From Brevundimonas sp. MYb52 (GTDB taxonomy: Bacteria > Pseudomonadota > Alphaproteobacteria > Caulobacterales > Caulobacteraceae): 64,000 bases of DNA. Numbering within the stretch: position 1 is the first letter of the stretch; each line of letters begins with the position of its first letter. The stretch spans positions 62,001-126,000 of the forward strand of contig NZ_PCPB01000001.1 of assembly GCF_002979535.1 (NCBI RefSeq), in the 5' to 3' direction. The position numbers and the translations under genes were made by a program. This document shows positions 57,021 through 64,000 of this stretch, one piece after another. Under the pieces are notes generated by a model that saw nothing but the letters and a program-made list of their open reading frames with translations, was not told the origin of the DNA and did no database searches.

Positions 57021-57929
57021 ATGAACAAGAGCCTCGACCATTTGCCGAGCCTGAAGCGCGCCGAACTCCTGCGGGTGGTTGACGTGCTCAAGGCGTCGTT
57101 CGCCGAGGCCATGTCCACCAAGCGCGCCGACCGCCTGAAGAACGGCCGCATCCTCAAGATCATCCTCTACGGATCATATGCCCGCGGCGACTGGGTGCAC
57201 GATCCGGTAGGGCGCTACTTCTCGGACTTCGACATCCTGATCGTGGTCGATCATGAGGACCTGACTGACAGCGAAGTCTGGGACGCGGCCTTGTGGCGAA
57301 CGACGCCGGGGGTCTCGCGCCTGCGGACGCCGGTGAGCTTCATTGTTCATAGCCTGGACGACGTGAACCGCCAGCTGGAGCGTGGGCGGTCCTTCTTCGC
57401 GGACATCCTGCGCGAGGGGATTGTGCTGGAGGATACGCCGGGCGCGAAGTTCGTAATGCCTGAGGAGCTGTCGCCGAAGGTGGCGCTGGCTGAGGTGGAG
57501 GAGCACTTCGAAGAGTGGTTTGATAGCTCGGAAGGCTTCCGTGACACGGCCGCATACAATGTTGAGAAGGGCAGGCTAAAGCTCGCAGCCTTCCACCTGC
57601 ACCAAGCGACCGAGCACCTGTACCACTGCGTGCTATTGGTGCTGACACTCTACAGTCCGAAGTCCCACAACCTCGTCTTCCTCCGTCGTCGTTGTGAGCC
57701 GCTGGACGGTCGGTTGCAGGATGCGTTTCCGCACGACACCAAGTTCGAGCGACGCTGCTTCGAGCTCTTGCGCGCGGCCTATGTGAAGGCGCGCTATTCG
57801 AAGCATTACAAGATCACCGACGAAGAGTTGTTCTGGCTTACGGAGCGCGTCAACGTTCTGTCAGGGCAGGTAAAGACGATCTGCGAAGAACGTGTCGTTG
57901 CCCTGCGAGCTCGCGTCGAAGCTGCATAG
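57021..57929 (+). CDS. Fused nucleotidyltransferase-HEPN protein (MNT-HEPN type)
   Basis: 302 residues. An N-terminal minimal nucleotidyltransferase has ILYGSYARGDWV (51-) and SDFDILIVVD with D69 and D71, the GS...D-x-D site. The C-terminal HEPN region has a FHLHQATEHLYHCVLLV helix, then YSPKSHNLVFLRRRCE and a late ARYSKHYKI. In MNT/HEPN toxin-antitoxin pairs the nucleotidyltransferase AMPylates the HEPN RNase; here both are one chain. GGAG is upstream. Defence or TA role is inferred. Confidence 0.88.
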   Translation: MNKSLDHLPSLKRAELLRVVDVLKASFAEAMSTKRADRLKNGRILKIILYGSYARGDWVHDPVGRYFSDFDILIVVDHEDLTDSEVWDAALWRTTPGVSRLRTPVSFIVHSLDDVNRQLERGRSFFADILREGIVLEDTPGAKFVMPEELSPKVALAEVEEHFEEWFDSSEGFRDTAAYNVEKGRLKLAAFHLHQATEHLYHCVLLVLTLYSPKSHNLVFLRRRCEPLDGRLQDAFPHDTKFERRCFELLRAAYVKARYSKHYKITDEELFWLTERVNVLSGQVKTICEERVVALRARVEAA

Positions 57930-58093
57930 CCACTCAAAAATGAGCGCCGGCTGAAAGCTGGGCACCTCGTGCCGTCGGACGTCTGAAGCCGGCTACGGCC
58001 GTATCTGGCCAACTGCGGATGGTCATTAGATGATACGGCTCACTAGTTTGGGTTTCGTGATGTCTGGCTCCCGACAAATGGGAATCTGGCCGC

Positions 58094-59422
58094 CTAACTA
58101 GCTTTGGTCACGCTTGACCGGTTAGGTTCGAAAATGTCCAACTGCCCGATGATGCCGAGAAAGACTTCTGTGGCGCAGCGTGAGGCCATTACCTGAGCGT
58201 TGGCACCTTTGTCGGCCCGACCAAAATCCGCTACGCCTTTAACGGCGAGCACTGAAGGCTTCTTTCCGAGGCAACGGTCGACGGCCGCATGTAGGCCAGC
58301 GATCTCCATGTCCAAGCCCAAGGCATTTGGATGCCGGCCAAGGATTTCGGTGATCATGTCATCGTCTGCCACAACGCTGGAACCACTGACGATGGGGGAG
58401 AATTTAACCTCGGGAATCGCGCGGATATCAGTCTCGTCAAATTGCTCTGCAACCGCCTTATATTGCTTGGTGTTTGCTACCCGACGTAGGCGGGGCGTCA
58501 GGTGGGCCGATGCCTGCTCCACAGTCTGTTCAACCTGGTTACGGATCGCATCATCAACTAAACGGGTCTTAGCGCGATTGCGGAACTGACCGTCCCCTGA
58601 TTGTTTGTCCGACTCGTACTTACCTTCCTCCCAACAAGCGACCTCTCGGGCCACCAAGACGTCGAGCAGTTTTCTGGGTGAGGCACTGACCGAGGTATTG
58701 AATCCGCAGCACATCCCGACCATGGCAATCATACGGGGTCTGAACAAATTCATCGCCTCGCTCGCAGCCGCAGCGGCTGGAGCCATCCCCATTTCGCCAA
58801 TGCAGACAAGAGCAGTTTTCAGGGGGCGCTGTCCTGGCCCGGCGACCTCTCCGATGGAGACCATGCCAGCCCATGGGAGGAACTCTTCCGCTACCTTGCG
58901 CTTGAAGAGCGATTGCGCAACGGGCACGTATTCATTCTCGTGGCGTGCGGTCATCACTACAAGATCAAAGTCGTAACTCTCTAGGCGGAAGCGAGCTGCG
59001 GCTCGCTTTGAGGCGACCAGATATCGGATGCGGCTACACAGGGCTGTCCGCCATGTGCTGTCAACAGCGTCGTAATGGAGAAGAGCCAGAAGGTGTTCAT
59101 CGTAGAATGGGCGTTCGCACTCGATTTTGAGCGGGTAGGCGGTCAGGCCGATGATGTGGGTGGGAGGTATTAGGCGATCACCCCTCACGACCTGTTTGAT
59201 TAGAGCTTTAGAGACGTCATCTGTGGGGGAACGGACCGCGTCGGGCAGAAAGAGATCGAGTACGACGAGATCGTAAAATCCATCGCGTAGACGTTCAAGC
59301 GCCTCTTCATAATCGACGGCCTCGTCGAGCTCCAAGGTATACTGGTCCTGAAACTCTGCCTGTAGTGCGCACCGTACATCACGCCGCTTGTCTTCGGCAT
59401 CGTCGACAATCAAAATTCTCAT
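58094..59422 (-). CDS. dtcC: Receiver-nucleoside phosphorylase effector (DtcC of Detocs)
   Basis: 442 residues. Receiver domain (1-130): D7/D8 and phosphoacceptor D56 in LVVLDLFLP. The C-terminal PNP/MTAN-fold domain (about 150-430) has VVMTARHENEYVPV, IGEMGMAPAAAAASEAM, LGLDMEIAGLHAA (ribose-contacting Met-Glu) and VKGVADFGRADKG with catalytic Asp. In Detocs, phosphorylated DtcC cleaves cellular ATP and halts phage growth. Its ATG overlaps the stop of the receiver gene. The Detocs call rests on domain order of all three genes. Confidence 0.92.
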   Translation of the reverse strand: MRILIVDDAEDKRRDVRCALQAEFQDQYTLELDEAVDYEEALERLRDGFYDLVVLDLFLPDAVRSPTDDVSKALIKQVVRGDRLIPPTHIIGLTAYPLKIECERPFYDEHLLALLHYDAVDSTWRTALCSRIRYLVASKRAAARFRLESYDFDLVVMTARHENEYVPVAQSLFKRKVAEEFLPWAGMVSIGEVAGPGQRPLKTALVCIGEMGMAPAAAAASEAMNLFRPRMIAMVGMCCGFNTSVSASPRKLLDVLVAREVACWEEGKYESDKQSGDGQFRNRAKTRLVDDAIRNQVEQTVEQASAHLTPRLRRVANTKQYKAVAEQFDETDIRAIPEVKFSPIVSGSSVVADDDMITEILGRHPNALGLDMEIAGLHAAVDRCLGKKPSVLAVKGVADFGRADKGANAQVMASRCATEVFLGIIGQLDIFEPNRSSVTKAS

Positions 59423-59898
59423 TTTCTCGGAAGATCTCGTTTTAAGGCGTTTTCGGCGGCCGAAACTAGTTGCTGTTTCCAGTCTTCCCCAGATAGATCT
59501 ACGTGCACGGTTGTGACGTAGTTTTCGGGGAACAAGTCACGCAGCAACTCGTCCAACTTCTCGATCGAGTCGATGCCCGGAAGCTCAACCGTATGAAAGT
59601 TGGTGTGCTGGGTCGCGACTATAACCGGCGTCCGGATACGCATGCGCGACATATATTGTAGCACTTCCACGCCTGCGAGGGACTCCTTTGCGATAGCGCC
59701 GCCCCCCTCGTTTGAAATCTGGAAAGTCATGTCCAGGATAACTAGGTCAAAGCGCTTGTTGGCTACTGATCTATAGGCAGCGGCGATTGACGGCGTGGGG
59801 AGCACGCCGTCACGAAATGCTGGCGGCAGAGCGTTGATTATTTCCTGCTGCTTAGTCAGATTGTCCTCGACAATCAGAACCTGATATCGCTCGTTCAT
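59419..59898 (-). CDS. dtcB: Lone receiver protein (DtcB of Detocs)
   Basis: 159-residue receiver. Acidic E11-D12, phosphoacceptor D56 in LVILDMTFQ, Thr in VIVATQHT, but a diverged C-terminal part without the standard Lys-Pro. In Detocs the middle gene is a phosphate sink that prevents accidental effector activation. ATGA overlaps couple it to the genes on both sides. Confidence 0.9.
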   Translation of the reverse strand: MNERYQVLIVEDNLTKQQEIINALPPAFRDGVLPTPSIAAAYRSVANKRFDLVILDMTFQISNEGGGAIAKESLAGVEVLQYMSRMRIRTPVIVATQHTNFHTVELPGIDSIEKLDELLRDLFPENYVTTVHVDLSGEDWKQQLVSAAENALKRDLPRK

Positions 59899-62714
59899 TT
59901 CAGTATGGGAGCTGTAAACAGTCCACCCGGAGGGAGGGCGGAATCAAGTTCGATTACGAACCGCGCCGTCCGAGGTGAAATCGGCGGAATGTTAATGACT
60001 GGCTGCTGCATCTGCGCCTGTTTGTAGGCGAGCCGCATCTTCTGGAAACCGGAATGCCGGTCCTTTTGCGCCTCACGGGCGACACGCTTCTGGGCCTTGG
60101 CTACAGTCGTTGCATGGTTTTCGATAACCGTTGTGACCTGCTTTATGTTGATAGCGTTGACGCAGCGTATCAACATTCGCTCGTTCGTGACGACCAGCCG
60201 AAGCTGGGCTTGAGTTCTTAGATCATCGCCGCTGCCTTTAAAGGCATTGGACAGCAAGTTGCGCACCACCTCTTCGAAGAAGCCGAGCAGTTCGCCGCGG
60301 ATTTCGAGCCCAGTATGCTCCACACCGTTAACGGTGACGGTCGACTCGACCTTGAGCTTTTCGCGTGCGTCCAGTGTAGCGGAGATAAGATGAAGCTGGA
60401 CGATGTCTGACAAGGTGAATGGGCGAGAGGCACCCGTGAGACTAACAAGGGCCATCCATTCTCGGACCGACCCGTGCGCCTGATGCAAGCACGTCTCCAG
60501 ACTGTCGACGTAGGACCTGACCTCATGTCGGGTGCCCTGCGCGATCTTCCGTCGCATCGCCTTGATCTCTGCGTTGATCACCTTTCGGACGTCATCGCTG
60601 AGGCCCTTGACGGCGTTGCGCAGGTGGCGGCGAAGTTCGACTTTGGCGGTGGCGACGAGGGTGCGTGGCAAGACCTTGCTAGTGGGCGACCCTCCCGCCG
60701 CAAGATAGGCCAACAGACGAAGCCGGATCCGTTCCTGCAGCTCGCCTGCAAAGGCACTTTCTTTTTCGACTGTAAGTCTCACATCCATGAATGTCTTGAC
60801 TAGATCACTCACCTGTTCGCGTAGGGCAAGAATCCGCAGTCCGTGTTCGCCAAACCGGGCTTGCACCGGACCCTCGTCCCAAGTCAGCATGGCCGCCTTC
60901 GGCCAAACGGCCTGCATGGCATCGTCGAAGGCCTTGAGATAGCGCGGTAGGATAACTCCGTGCCGCAGGTTACTGCTCAGTGCCTGATTGATGCCATTCT
61001 CAGAGCCTTCAAGCAGATGAGCCGTGATCTGCTGGGCGCTGTAGGCGGCTAGGCGCGGCGCTAGACCTGTGGGGGCCGCCTCCGCGCCTATCTGCATAGC
61101 TGAGATGGGCAAATCCTGCGCGAAGAGGTCAGCGATTTCACGCTTGAGCTCAATCCAAGCGACGCGCACTCGACCAGACCGAAACTGACCCTGAAGAAAA
61201 TCAAATCGGAGATTGTCGAGCTCTCGCTCAAACCGACGGCGCACTTCGGGCAGCGGGATGAGTGACTTCAGGTTCGCAAAACGGAGTGCGCTGATCGTCA
61301 TCAAGCTGATCCGGTGATGTTCGTTGACCTTCATCGTCCGGTGTGCGCGAGGCGACGGCAGAGAACTAACGAGCCGCTCCATGATGGGGCGATCCAAGAT
61401 TGCCCGGGTCAGGGCGGCGGCGGGCCGTTCCGGAAGCGCCGAGACCTGCATCAGTAGTTGATTGACGCTGTCCCCACGGCTGCGGATATCGATCAAAGAC
61501 ATCAGGTCGGCGATCAACGCGCCCTTGCCAAATCGAAGGGCAACCCGCGGAAAGCTGGAACTCACCTGATCTTCCGACATCAGATACGTCATAAAGGCAG
61601 TCCGGGCGTCCTGACCTAGATGCTCACCCACTGCTCGGCTGATCTGGTCCCAGGGTAAGAATCCGATGAGCGCGGCGTCCAAAGCATAGAGGTCGATGAC
61701 AGCCTTGATCAGTGAGGACGGCTCACGTTGCTTGAGCGCCCTGCGGATGGCCATGTAGAGCTGCGAGACCGCCTCGAAATAGAGCGCTGGGCGCCCTCTC
61801 GAAGTGTCGGTCGGTGGGTCGGGTGCGAGCAGCATCTCAACAGCGGTCGCATGCCGAGCCGAGATCGATCGGCGCACCTCGGGCATTCGTCGACGAAGGA
61901 ATGCCTGTTCTTCGGAGTAGGGTCCCACCAAGCGCAGAAGAAGAAGTTTAATGACCAGATCGTCTAGGCCCCATTTAGCGGCTAGAGTGAGCATCTGTTC
62001 GAGCTGCGCTTCTTGGAGCGGCATCGTCGGTTCGGATAGGGCCTGCAGCAGGGAGAAGACGTCCGGCCCGAACAGCGGCACGTGAGCTTGTTTGGCTTCT
62101 TGCACAGCGCGCTGAAAGCCCGCCATCCCTGCATTGGAGCGCGATGGAAGTTCGCCGCGGATAGCTTCCCACGGCGAATCGTATAGGCCAAAGCTATAAG
62201 TCTCCTGGGCCGCGAGCGATGAGATCGGGCCTAAATGCCTGAGCGTTTCGGGCAGTCGTTCGGCAGCGGCTAGCGACTCGACAACGATAGACAGGTCCGC
62301 TGGACCCAGCACCGAGAGCGCATCCGGCTCGAGGGTGGCGGAACTCATCAAGGCACCGATAGTAAACAAGGTGACGAACTGCTCGTCTTGGGGCGGGACA
62401 ATGGAGCGGACCAGTGGGCGCTGAGCGTCAAGTGACGGGGCGGTGAGTACAGCCGCGACATAGGCCCAACGATCATCACCTTGGTAGGGCGCTGGTGCCA
62501 GGCTTGGGACTTCGCGCCGCCCCATCAAGGTTCCAAACACCGAGGGATGGCGCTGCTCTATGATTCTGTGGGGGCCGCCCGCGAAAATCGCCGACGCCAA
62601 TTTCCGACGCAGCTCCAAGCCTTCAGCCAAGCGTCGCGCGAGATTCTCCTCCAGAAGCATCTCACGATCGGAAATGCCAGCCTCTAGCGGGCTTGTGTGG
62701 GGAGCAAAGGGCAT
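59895..62714 (-). CDS. dtcA: Histidine-kinase-like sensor (DtcA of Detocs)
   Basis: 939 residues. The first ~650 residues are helical with no membrane segment, likely the phage-sensing part. A HisKA-like helix has GTRHEVRSYVDSL, with H730 as candidate phospho-His. The HATPase domain has a good N box (EEVVRNLLSNAF, about 812-824). The G1 box is poor (CVNAINI) and the G2 box (HSGFQKMRLAYKQ) is degenerate. An ATG at 62660 is an alternative start; neither has a clear ribosome site. Base composition is lower in GC than core genes. Confidence 0.88.
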   Translation of the reverse strand: MPFAPHTSPLEAGISDREMLLEENLARRLAEGLELRRKLASAIFAGGPHRIIEQRHPSVFGTLMGRREVPSLAPAPYQGDDRWAYVAAVLTAPSLDAQRPLVRSIVPPQDEQFVTLFTIGALMSSATLEPDALSVLGPADLSIVVESLAAAERLPETLRHLGPISSLAAQETYSFGLYDSPWEAIRGELPSRSNAGMAGFQRAVQEAKQAHVPLFGPDVFSLLQALSEPTMPLQEAQLEQMLTLAAKWGLDDLVIKLLLLRLVGPYSEEQAFLRRRMPEVRRSISARHATAVEMLLAPDPPTDTSRGRPALYFEAVSQLYMAIRRALKQREPSSLIKAVIDLYALDAALIGFLPWDQISRAVGEHLGQDARTAFMTYLMSEDQVSSSFPRVALRFGKGALIADLMSLIDIRSRGDSVNQLLMQVSALPERPAAALTRAILDRPIMERLVSSLPSPRAHRTMKVNEHHRISLMTISALRFANLKSLIPLPEVRRRFERELDNLRFDFLQGQFRSGRVRVAWIELKREIADLFAQDLPISAMQIGAEAAPTGLAPRLAAYSAQQITAHLLEGSENGINQALSSNLRHGVILPRYLKAFDDAMQAVWPKAAMLTWDEGPVQARFGEHGLRILALREQVSDLVKTFMDVRLTVEKESAFAGELQERIRLRLLAYLAAGGSPTSKVLPRTLVATAKVELRRHLRNAVKGLSDDVRKVINAEIKAMRRKIAQGTRHEVRSYVDSLETCLHQAHGSVREWMALVSLTGASRPFTLSDIVQLHLISATLDAREKLKVESTVTVNGVEHTGLEIRGELLGFFEEVVRNLLSNAFKGSGDDLRTQAQLRLVVTNERMLIRCVNAINIKQVTTVIENHATTVAKAQKRVAREAQKDRHSGFQKMRLAYKQAQMQQPVINIPPISPRTARFVIELDSALPPGGLFTAPILK

Positions 62715-63007
62715 TGAAGTTTTCGTCCGCGGGCGGCGACAGCTTAAGTGTCATTTTCGCGTCACCAGCGACGCTCCGATCAACGCGAATCAACCTTTCT
62801 TTTTCGTCTTGTGGTGGAACCATACCGTCTCCAAGGGTTCCCGCAACGGTGATCTTCAATGTGGAAAGTCAGCGTTTTTGGGAAGTGTCGCGTCGCCGCG
62901 CGAATGGGTTCCACGTTCATCAATCGCCTTCTAGTTCTGCTTCTCGACGGTGGGCCAACGACCTCTTCTGGTGAGTTTCAGTTTTCGAATTGAAAGCCCC
63001 CCTATCC
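62715..63007. other. Intergenic gap between the helicase and Detocs operons
   Basis: I see no gene, terminator or repeat here. It is less GC-rich than the core and carries short T-runs. It must hold the promoter of the Detocs operon (reading left), but I cannot point to -35 and -10 elements with confidence. Confidence 0.5.
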
Positions 63008-64000
63008 CTATGGAGTGAGTTGTGACGCCAGCTCGCGTGTGTGACCCACGCCCGACCAAGCCCCATACGATCCCACAACGTATAGCCTCTGCTTTGCGCG
63101 TGAGACCGCGACGTTGAGGATGTTTGGGGTTCCCGCAGCCCAGGAACGGGCTCCATTCTGAGAGGCTTTTGGCGCACCCAGGACCAGGATGACGGCCTCG
63201 GCCTCTCGGCCCTGAACCGTGTGAATCGTGCCGACCCTGTCCTTCAGCCAGGTGCCTGGGTCCACGCCGAACCGCGCGAATACCGCCCGCTCGGCTTTCA
63301 GCCGGGTGCGCAGTTCCTGGGCGACGATGCGGAAGGGGGTGATGATGAAGACGTCAGGATTTTGAACGCCCGCCTCGGCGATTTCACGAAGCAGGGCCAC
63401 GACGCGCTCGCCTTCGTCCGGGCTCCATTTCGAGTCTGCGTCACCGTCGACGTTGTGCCACTTGGAAGCCCCGAGAATGTCGCCGATAGTGCTTGCCTTG
63501 GGACCGGGCGCGTGGACCATCTGCCCGTCGTAGGCGATGCGGTTGGATATGCCGAACATCGGTTCCTGGCAGCGTCTGTGGACGAGGAGCGGGATGCCGA
63601 CCTGACGGGGCCCTTGGTCTGACTTGAAAGCCGCTTGGAACGGCGAAACCCGATCAGCCAAGGTCTGGCTGGAGGCTTCGGGCGCCGCCCAGGCCTTCCT
63701 GTCGATTTTGAAAAAGTTGGTGATTTCGACGTTCAGCCGTTCGGGCAGGGCGACCACCGGCGGAATTTGAAGCGGATCTCCGACGATGACGGAGCGCCGG
63801 GCGCGCATGACGGCGCCGACCGCGGCTTGCGGAAGGGCCTGACCGGCCTCGTCAATTAGCAGCCAGCCGATGCTCTCTGGCGGCAAATCGCCCAGCATCT
63901 TTTCCACCGAAGCGAAGGTCGTCGACAGCACCGGCGTGACCATGAAGAGGGTCGACCAGAGATCGCCGAGTAGCGCGCGCTTTGCTGGGTCTTGTGGGGA
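63008..64000 (-). CDS. Superfamily 1 DNA/RNA helicase (C-terminal part, 5' end missing)
   Basis: The frame stays open to the window edge, so this is the last 330 residues of a larger protein. Motif II is LLIDEAGQALPQAA; motif III-like IVGDPLQIPPVV; VHRRCQEPMF (motif IV region); VGTIHTVQGREAEAVILVL (motif V); NVAVSRAKQRLYVVGS (motif VI). This is the Upf1/Dna2-like (AAA_12) family. It may be part of another defence module on the island, but the N-terminal domains are not visible. Confidence 0.92.
   Translation of the reverse strand, partial: SPQDPAKRALLGDLWSTLFMVTPVLSTTFASVEKMLGDLPPESIGWLLIDEAGQALPQAAVGAVMRARRSVIVGDPLQIPPVVALPERLNVEITNFFKIDRKAWAAPEASSQTLADRVSPFQAAFKSDQGPRQVGIPLLVHRRCQEPMFGISNRIAYDGQMVHAPGPKASTIGDILGASKWHNVDGDADSKWSPDEGERVVALLREIAEAGVQNPDVFIITPFRIVAQELRTRLKAERAVFARFGVDPGTWLKDRVGTIHTVQGREAEAVILVLGAPKASQNGARSWAAGTPNILNVAVSRAKQRLYVVGSYGAWSGVGHTRELASQLTP

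Larger units (their letters stand above)
41509..64000. mobile_element. guaA-associated genomic island carrying defence genes (left end; right end not in window)
   Basis: From just after guaA to the window edge, core genes stop and mobile or defence genes take over: tyrosine integrase, AlpA regulator, restriction-modification cluster, ParB-like protein, MNT-HEPN, Detocs operon and helicase. The 3' end of guaA is an established target for such integrases. No second copy of the guaA 3' end (attR) appears before 64000, so the island extends further or the repeat is degenerate. The exact att core is not defined here. Confidence 0.85.

Overview
The window reads as a GC-rich alphaproteobacterial chromosome, most likely Caulobacteraceae and plausibly Brevundimonas. 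The evidence is a DivK-PleD cell-cycle pair, a DinB carrying an N-terminal Cys ribbon, DUF3126, DUF5990 and DUF2061 proteins, and the tight, often 4-bp-overlapping gene packing. The genus is an inference; no rRNA gene is present to confirm it. I found no tRNA, rRNA or CRISPR array.

Positions 1 to about 41,508 are ordinary core genome. They hold the 3' part of clpA, dinB, divK-pleD, rpmG, rnr with a NUDIX gene, a cystathionine beta-synthase/gamma-lyase pair, a cold-shock gene, a TorF-like porin, queF, cysE, prmA, an aminopeptidase P, a cidA/lrgB pair, ligA, an M28 lipoprotein peptidase, a cyclophilin, rlmE, guaB, an RsmB-like rRNA methyltransferase, a nucleosidase and guaA. Several short inverted-repeat (REP-like) elements and clear intrinsic terminators sit between them. 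One lower-GC gene (18056-18820), with an RX4H motif, looks like a small insertion.

Directly after guaA the character changes. A P4-type tyrosine integrase and a convergent AlpA regulator mark the left edge of a genomic island that runs past the right end of the window. The 3' end of guaA is a known integration hotspot. The island is a defence island. (1) A composite type II-like restriction-modification cluster at 45354-53983 encodes an NgoMIV-family endonuclease, a Z1 helicase-like ATPase, a DUF4420 PD-(D/E)XK nuclease and a MORC/GHKL ATPase on the minus strand. A winged-helix protein, an m5C methyltransferase and a Vsr nuclease lie on the plus strand, diverging from a shared promoter region. 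(2) A large ParB-domain protein is preceded by an unusually structured leader. (3) A fused nucleotidyltransferase-HEPN protein follows. (4) A three-gene translationally coupled operon at 58094-62714 encodes a histidine-kinase-like protein, a lone receiver, and a receiver fused to a nucleoside-phosphorylase domain. This matches the Detocs defence architecture (DtcA-DtcB-DtcC). A superfamily 1 helicase runs off the right edge.

Two secreted nuclease-type lipoproteins (an EEP-fold protein and a thermonuclease) and a DUF4238 protein are further cargo. The most interesting material is the restriction cluster with its accessory ATPases, the Detocs operon, and the folded leader upstream of the ParB-like gene.
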